Shown: piece after piece, positions 61,545 through 64,000 of the stretch
Layout: every line of letters begins with the position of its first letter
Position numbering within the stretch: position 1 is the first letter of the stretch
IMG/VR virus record: IMGVR_UViG_3300022752_000030
Coordinates: 47,238-111,237 of that record
Length of the DNA stretch: 64,000 nucleotides
Origin: a virus
Direction: 5' to 3' (one strand)
Notes under the pieces: generated by a model
Databases searched by the model: none
What the model was told of the DNA's origin: nothing
The model's input: the letters and a program-made list of their open reading frames with translations, nothing else
Made by a program: the position numbers and the translations under genes

Positions 61545-62141
61545 TTAAGTCATTAACTTAGTAAATTCTTCTTCTAATTGATTTGCGTAAATGTAGTTTA
61601 CAATTTTGATTTTTCTTTTAGACTCATTTAAAGAAACCTCATAATCATAGACACTCACGGCATTTTTTTGTACGGAAACAGTTACACTTCCTGATGGTAA
61701 ATTGTATGTGTTGGTACTTTCAACAAGTGTGTTATATGTATCCTCATCGATAATTACGGTAGTCGTTGTAGTAGTACGACTCATGTTATCGACTTGAGTG
61801 ATTATTTTTTCATAATGTTGAATAACTGATTTTGGATCAATAGACGGATACTTATCTTGCATGTATCTATTGAAATTATTTGAATCTAATGGCCAATCCC
61901 ATTGTGGATCACTAATTTTATTTGCAAGCAGAATGATCCAATAACGATACATATCATCATAATATTTGTGTGCAACGATTTCAGGTGTATCGCCCTCTTG
62001 TATGTCATACTCATAGTAGACTAAAGGATTTGACAGTATCTTGGGAACAATGCTACATCTTGCCACCAAGTTTGTTAATATCATTGATACCTTATTGGCA
62101 TCAGTTGATATGATCTTAGGTAAAGTGTCAAAATACTGCAT
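61545..62141 (-). CDS. 53: baseplate wedge protein gp53
   Basis: A 198-residue wedge protein (T4: 196). YYEYDIQEGDTPEIVAHKYY followed by DDMYRYWIILLANK is the LysM-like segment of gp53 (T4: YYIKGSPRPEELANAIYGNPQLYWVLLMCND), then DPQWDWPLDSNNFNRYM. The C-terminal LNESKRKIKIVNYIYANQLE matches ENEKLRQIKII in T4. Position between hub and tube-cap genes fits. Confidence 0.88.
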   Translation of the reverse strand: MQYFDTLPKIISTDANKVSMILTNLVARCSIVPKILSNPLVYYEYDIQEGDTPEIVAHKYYDDMYRYWIILLANKISDPQWDWPLDSNNFNRYMQDKYPSIDPKSVIQHYEKIITQVDNMSRTTTTTTVIIDEDTYNTLVESTNTYNLPSGSVTVSVQKNAVSVYDYEVSLNESKRKIKIVNYIYANQLEEEFTKLMT

Positions 62142-62143
62142 TT

Positions 62144-63115
62144 TTAGAATCCGTCTTTTTCAATTTTAATTCTATCAATAAGTTCAATTTCTTTAAAACC
62201 GATTGTGAGTGTTGTTTGAACTGGTGCACCATCTGTATGTGCTGCCCAACCGTTAGGTGAATAATTCACATCAATACTTTCGATTACACTCTCAGCAACT
62301 TTTGAAATGTTCTGGTTTGGTTTTCCGTTAAATAAGAAATCTAAATTGAAAGTTGAAGGAGGAATAAAAAACATACCCGAACCAACTCCACCAGGAACTA
62401 ATCTTGGTGCTGCATGTGATCTGAAAAGTTGTATAATTTTCTTTACTGTGTCTGCTTCATCTTTAGAATAAGGCGTAAATGTAAATGCCATCTGATATGT
62501 TCTAAAGTCTATTCCATCAAACAATAATTGTTCTTGTGGATTGATAGCTAGACCTTGTGTTGCAAGAAAAAGTTTTGTTGTATCTGCTTGAGCAATTGAA
62601 GTTGCTGCACCGGCTACACCACCAACTACACCACCAACTATTGGAATGCTTTTTGATGCGTTAGCTAATTCCATTGCAACATCTCTCAAACTTAAATTTC
62701 CATAACTTGCGGAATTTGTAAAATTTACCGTATCTGGCATATAAAGAGCAATTGTTGCTTTTACTTTAGATGTCCTTTTTTTTAAACTTAAATTGAAATT
62801 TTGCTGAACAGCATTAAAAGTTCCGTCTAGACTTTTTGTTTGTATCGCAGCGTTTGTTATATTTGATATACTATTTTTTGCACCTTCAAATAATTCGCTA
62901 ATACCATATTTTTTGCCCTCCTCATATCCAATTGGTTTCACTTCATTAATTGAAAATTTAATGTAATGTCCTTTTTGTGTCGAGGTTAAATCTCTTGGGT
63001 ATTGATGAAATTCTGAATCATACTTTGATTTAAAAAGCTTACCCAAGGGACCCTTAAGTGCAGCACCAGGTACGGTCAGTCCACCTACAGATGTTGGAAT
63101 TGAAATGATTGCCAT
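62144..63115 (-). CDS. tail tube cap / initiator protein gp48-gp54 family
   Basis: A 323-residue protein. YPRDLTSTQKGHYIKFSINE leads an N-terminal tube-like domain; TIALYMPDTVNFTNSASYG, LLFDGIDFRTYQMAFTFTPY, SKDEADTVKKIIQLFRSHAA and the C-terminal VNYSPNGWAAHTDGAP and TLTIGFKEIELIDRIKI follow gp48/gp54 (T4 gp48 C-term: TMREIITLNRA). Gly/Ala-rich VGGVVGGVAGAATS is a flexible or buried segment. A late promoter lies upstream. I cannot separate gp48 from gp54. Confidence 0.75.
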   Translation of the reverse strand: MAIISIPTSVGGLTVPGAALKGPLGKLFKSKYDSEFHQYPRDLTSTQKGHYIKFSINEVKPIGYEEGKKYGISELFEGAKNSISNITNAAIQTKSLDGTFNAVQQNFNLSLKKRTSKVKATIALYMPDTVNFTNSASYGNLSLRDVAMELANASKSIPIVGGVVGGVAGAATSIAQADTTKLFLATQGLAINPQEQLLFDGIDFRTYQMAFTFTPYSKDEADTVKKIIQLFRSHAAPRLVPGGVGSGMFFIPPSTFNLDFLFNGKPNQNISKVAESVIESIDVNYSPNGWAAHTDGAPVQTTLTIGFKEIELIDRIKIEKDGF

Positions 63116-63142
63116 ATTACTTTCTAGAGAAGATTATATATA

Positions 63143-63150
63143 TATTTATG
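63143..63150 (-). promoter_or_regulatory. late promoter (CATAAATA) for the baseplate genes
   Basis: On the minus strand CATAAATA lies 27 bases before the tube-cap ATG, in an ATATATAT stretch. It should be the first promoter for the long baseplate series. Confidence 0.55.
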
Positions 63151-63222
63151 GCATATTCTGGAATATTTAGACCAACAAATCCCGAAAGCTTTATTTTTTC
63201 ATTAATTTCAGTTCCTTTATAA
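63148..63222 (+). pseudogene. 24-codon plus-strand ORF, possible gene 4 relic
   Basis: A plus-strand ORF MAYSGIFRPTNPESF followed by a hydrophobic IFSLISVPL end. The first part resembles the start of gene 4-type head-completion proteins (xPxNPxxY; compare the WKPKNPQKYRGD of the real gene at 63878). I see no ribosome site, and the stop overlaps the plus-strand late promoter. It could be an old gene 4 start displaced by the mobile-type gene, or noise. Confidence 0.3.
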
Positions 63223-63225
63223 ATA
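63218..63225 (+). promoter_or_regulatory. late promoter (TATAAATA), plus strand
   Basis: A perfect octamer on the plus strand, 22 bases before the zinc-finger gene ATG; AAAGGAG follows directly. It is divergent from the minus-strand late promoter at 63143-63150. Confidence 0.7.
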
Positions 63226-63246
63226 AAAATAAAGGAGTAAAAAATA

Positions 63247-63891
63247 ATGAAATGTCAAATTTGCAATCACAGTTCTGACAATCTCAGAAAATTGTCAAAG
63301 CACATAAGAGATGCACACAAGATAAAAATAAAAGATTATTACGATAATTATATTAAAAAATGCACAGATGGTTTGTGTGTTATTTGCCGACAAGAAACAA
63401 AATATGTAGGAATCGGTGTGGGATACTCGAAAACTTGTTCCCAATCTTGTAGTGCTAAACTTTTTAGAAAAAATTTAAAAAATGATGAAGAAAGAAATAA
63501 ATTATTTTTGGAAAAAGTAAAAAATAATATGAAAAGAGAATGGGAAAAAAGAGAAGCTAACGGAGAAAAAAAAGAAATTATTAATAAGATGAAAGATACA
63601 AAAAAAGAAACTGTATCAAAAATGTCAATTGAAGAAAGAAAACAAAAATTTGGTTGGATTAATAAATTATCAGACGAAGAAAAAAAAGAAAAAACTAAAG
63701 AACTTGTAAAACCTTTAATTGATTTTTGGGAAAATGCTACGGATGAACAAGTTTCTTCTATTTTCAGAAAAAGAATGAATACTATTATTGAAAAATATGG
63801 ATCACAGTTTCCAAATTATTTAATTGAATATAATGAAAAAATGGATAAACAACTTTGTGAATTATTTGAAATAGACTATGGCAAAACCTGA
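63247..63891 (+). CDS. zinc-finger, homing-endonuclease-like protein
   Basis: A 214-residue, very Lys/Glu-rich protein. A C2H2-type finger opens it: C-x2-C-x12-H-x4-H in CQICNHSSDNLRKLSKHIRD (H at 18 and 23 of the finger). A second zinc cluster follows, CVICRQETKYVGIGVGY with CSQSCSAKLF, of the type seen in free-standing phage homing endonucleases. The rest is basic helices (EKVKNNMKREWEKREANGEK; MSIEERKQKFGWINKLSDEE) with no clear HNH, GIY-YIG or Vsr active site, so it may be the DNA-binding part of a degraded enzyme or a regulator. It overlaps the start of gene 4 by 14 bases. Confidence 0.6.
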   Translation: MKCQICNHSSDNLRKLSKHIRDAHKIKIKDYYDNYIKKCTDGLCVICRQETKYVGIGVGYSKTCSQSCSAKLFRKNLKNDEERNKLFLEKVKNNMKREWEKREANGEKKEIINKMKDTKKETVSKMSIEERKQKFGWINKLSDEEKKEKTKELVKPLIDFWENATDEQVSSIFRKRMNTIIEKYGSQFPNYLIEYNEKMDKQLCELFEIDYGKT

Positions 63892-64000
63892 ACCTTATAA
63901 GTGGAAACCTAAAAATCCACAAAAATATAGAGGAGATCACACAAATATTTGGGTAAGATCATCTTGGGAAACAAGAGTTTGTGTTTGGTTAGATACCTCA
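63878..64000 (+). CDS. 4: head completion protein gp4 (5' part)
   Basis: The first 41 codons of a plus-strand gene cut by the window end. WKPKNPQKYRGDHTNIWVRS and SSWETRVCVWLDTS match the start of the gp4 (50/65) head-completion family, which is an endonuclease-like fold with RSSWE near its N-terminus. It starts inside the end of the zinc-finger gene, so translation is probably coupled. It marks the switch from the baseplate region to the next late operon on the plus strand. Confidence 0.75.
   Translation, partial: MAKPEPYKWKPKNPQKYRGDHTNIWVRSSWETRVCVWLDTS

Overview
The window is part of the genome of a T4-like contractile-tailed phage. The core T4 gene set is here in recognisable order: sliding clamp, clamp loader, RegA, gp46/gp47, gp55, UvsW and UvsY, then heads, neck, tail and baseplate. 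The DNA is AT-rich. The accessory genes (Hsp20, an AdoMet-decarboxylase-like protein, collagen-like fibres, 2OG-Fe(II) oxygenases, a very large DUF4815-like protein) and the NATAAATA late promoters suggest the distant T4-like phages of aquatic bacteria (cyanophage/pelagiphage-like) rather than the enteric T-evens. The host cannot be read from the sequence. Nearly everything lies on the minus strand, so transcription runs from high to low coordinates; only the last 0.8 kb carries plus-strand genes.

Region 1 (1-15.4 kb) is DNA metabolism and regulation. It holds several short operons, each headed by a sigma70-like promoter close to TTGACA-17-TATAAT. The replisome operon is gp45, a DsbA-like protein, gp44, a GIY-YIG-like insertion, gp62 and RegA. 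It is followed by an hsp20 gene behind a structured leader (pseudoknot plus intrinsic terminator). A further operon carries small genes, dCMP deaminase, an AdoMet-decarboxylase homologue, a SprT-like peptidase, a truncated acyltransferase and tRNA-Ser(GCU). Upstream lie an HTH protein behind its own promoter, a DruA-like protein, gp46, gp47 (frameshifted near its 5' end), a TagD-like nucleotidyltransferase, the late sigma factor gp55, an Sm-like hypothetical protein, UvsW, a homing-endonuclease remnant and UvsY.

Region 2 (15.4-29.4 kb) builds the head, neck and tail tube: a gp19-fold protein, gp23, gp22, gp21, two virion-type hypotheticals, a gp67-like core protein, gp20, gp19, gp18, gp17, gp16, gp15, gp14 and gp13. 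NATAAATA late promoters precede most transcription blocks.

Region 3 (29.4-37.1 kb) is the most distinctive part. Three tandem collagen-like fibre genes with self-cleaving S74 chaperone domains are followed, in one tightly packed same-strand series, by three 2OG-Fe(II) dioxygenase domains and two glycosyltransferase domains, one of them fused to a methyltransferase. I read this as a fibre plus fibre-modification cassette, by analogy with hydroxylated and glycosylated collagen.

Region 4 (37.1-63.1 kb) holds repeat-rich fibre genes built from Ala-rich heptads, a fourth S74 fibre, a 2,089-residue protein and the baseplate series gp8, gp7-like, gp6, gp25, gp5 (without a lysozyme domain), gp27-like, gp53 and gp48/gp54.

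Region 5 (63.1-64.0 kb) is divergent. Opposed late promoters face away from each other, and the plus strand carries a zinc-finger homing-endonuclease-like gene and the start of head-completion gene 4.
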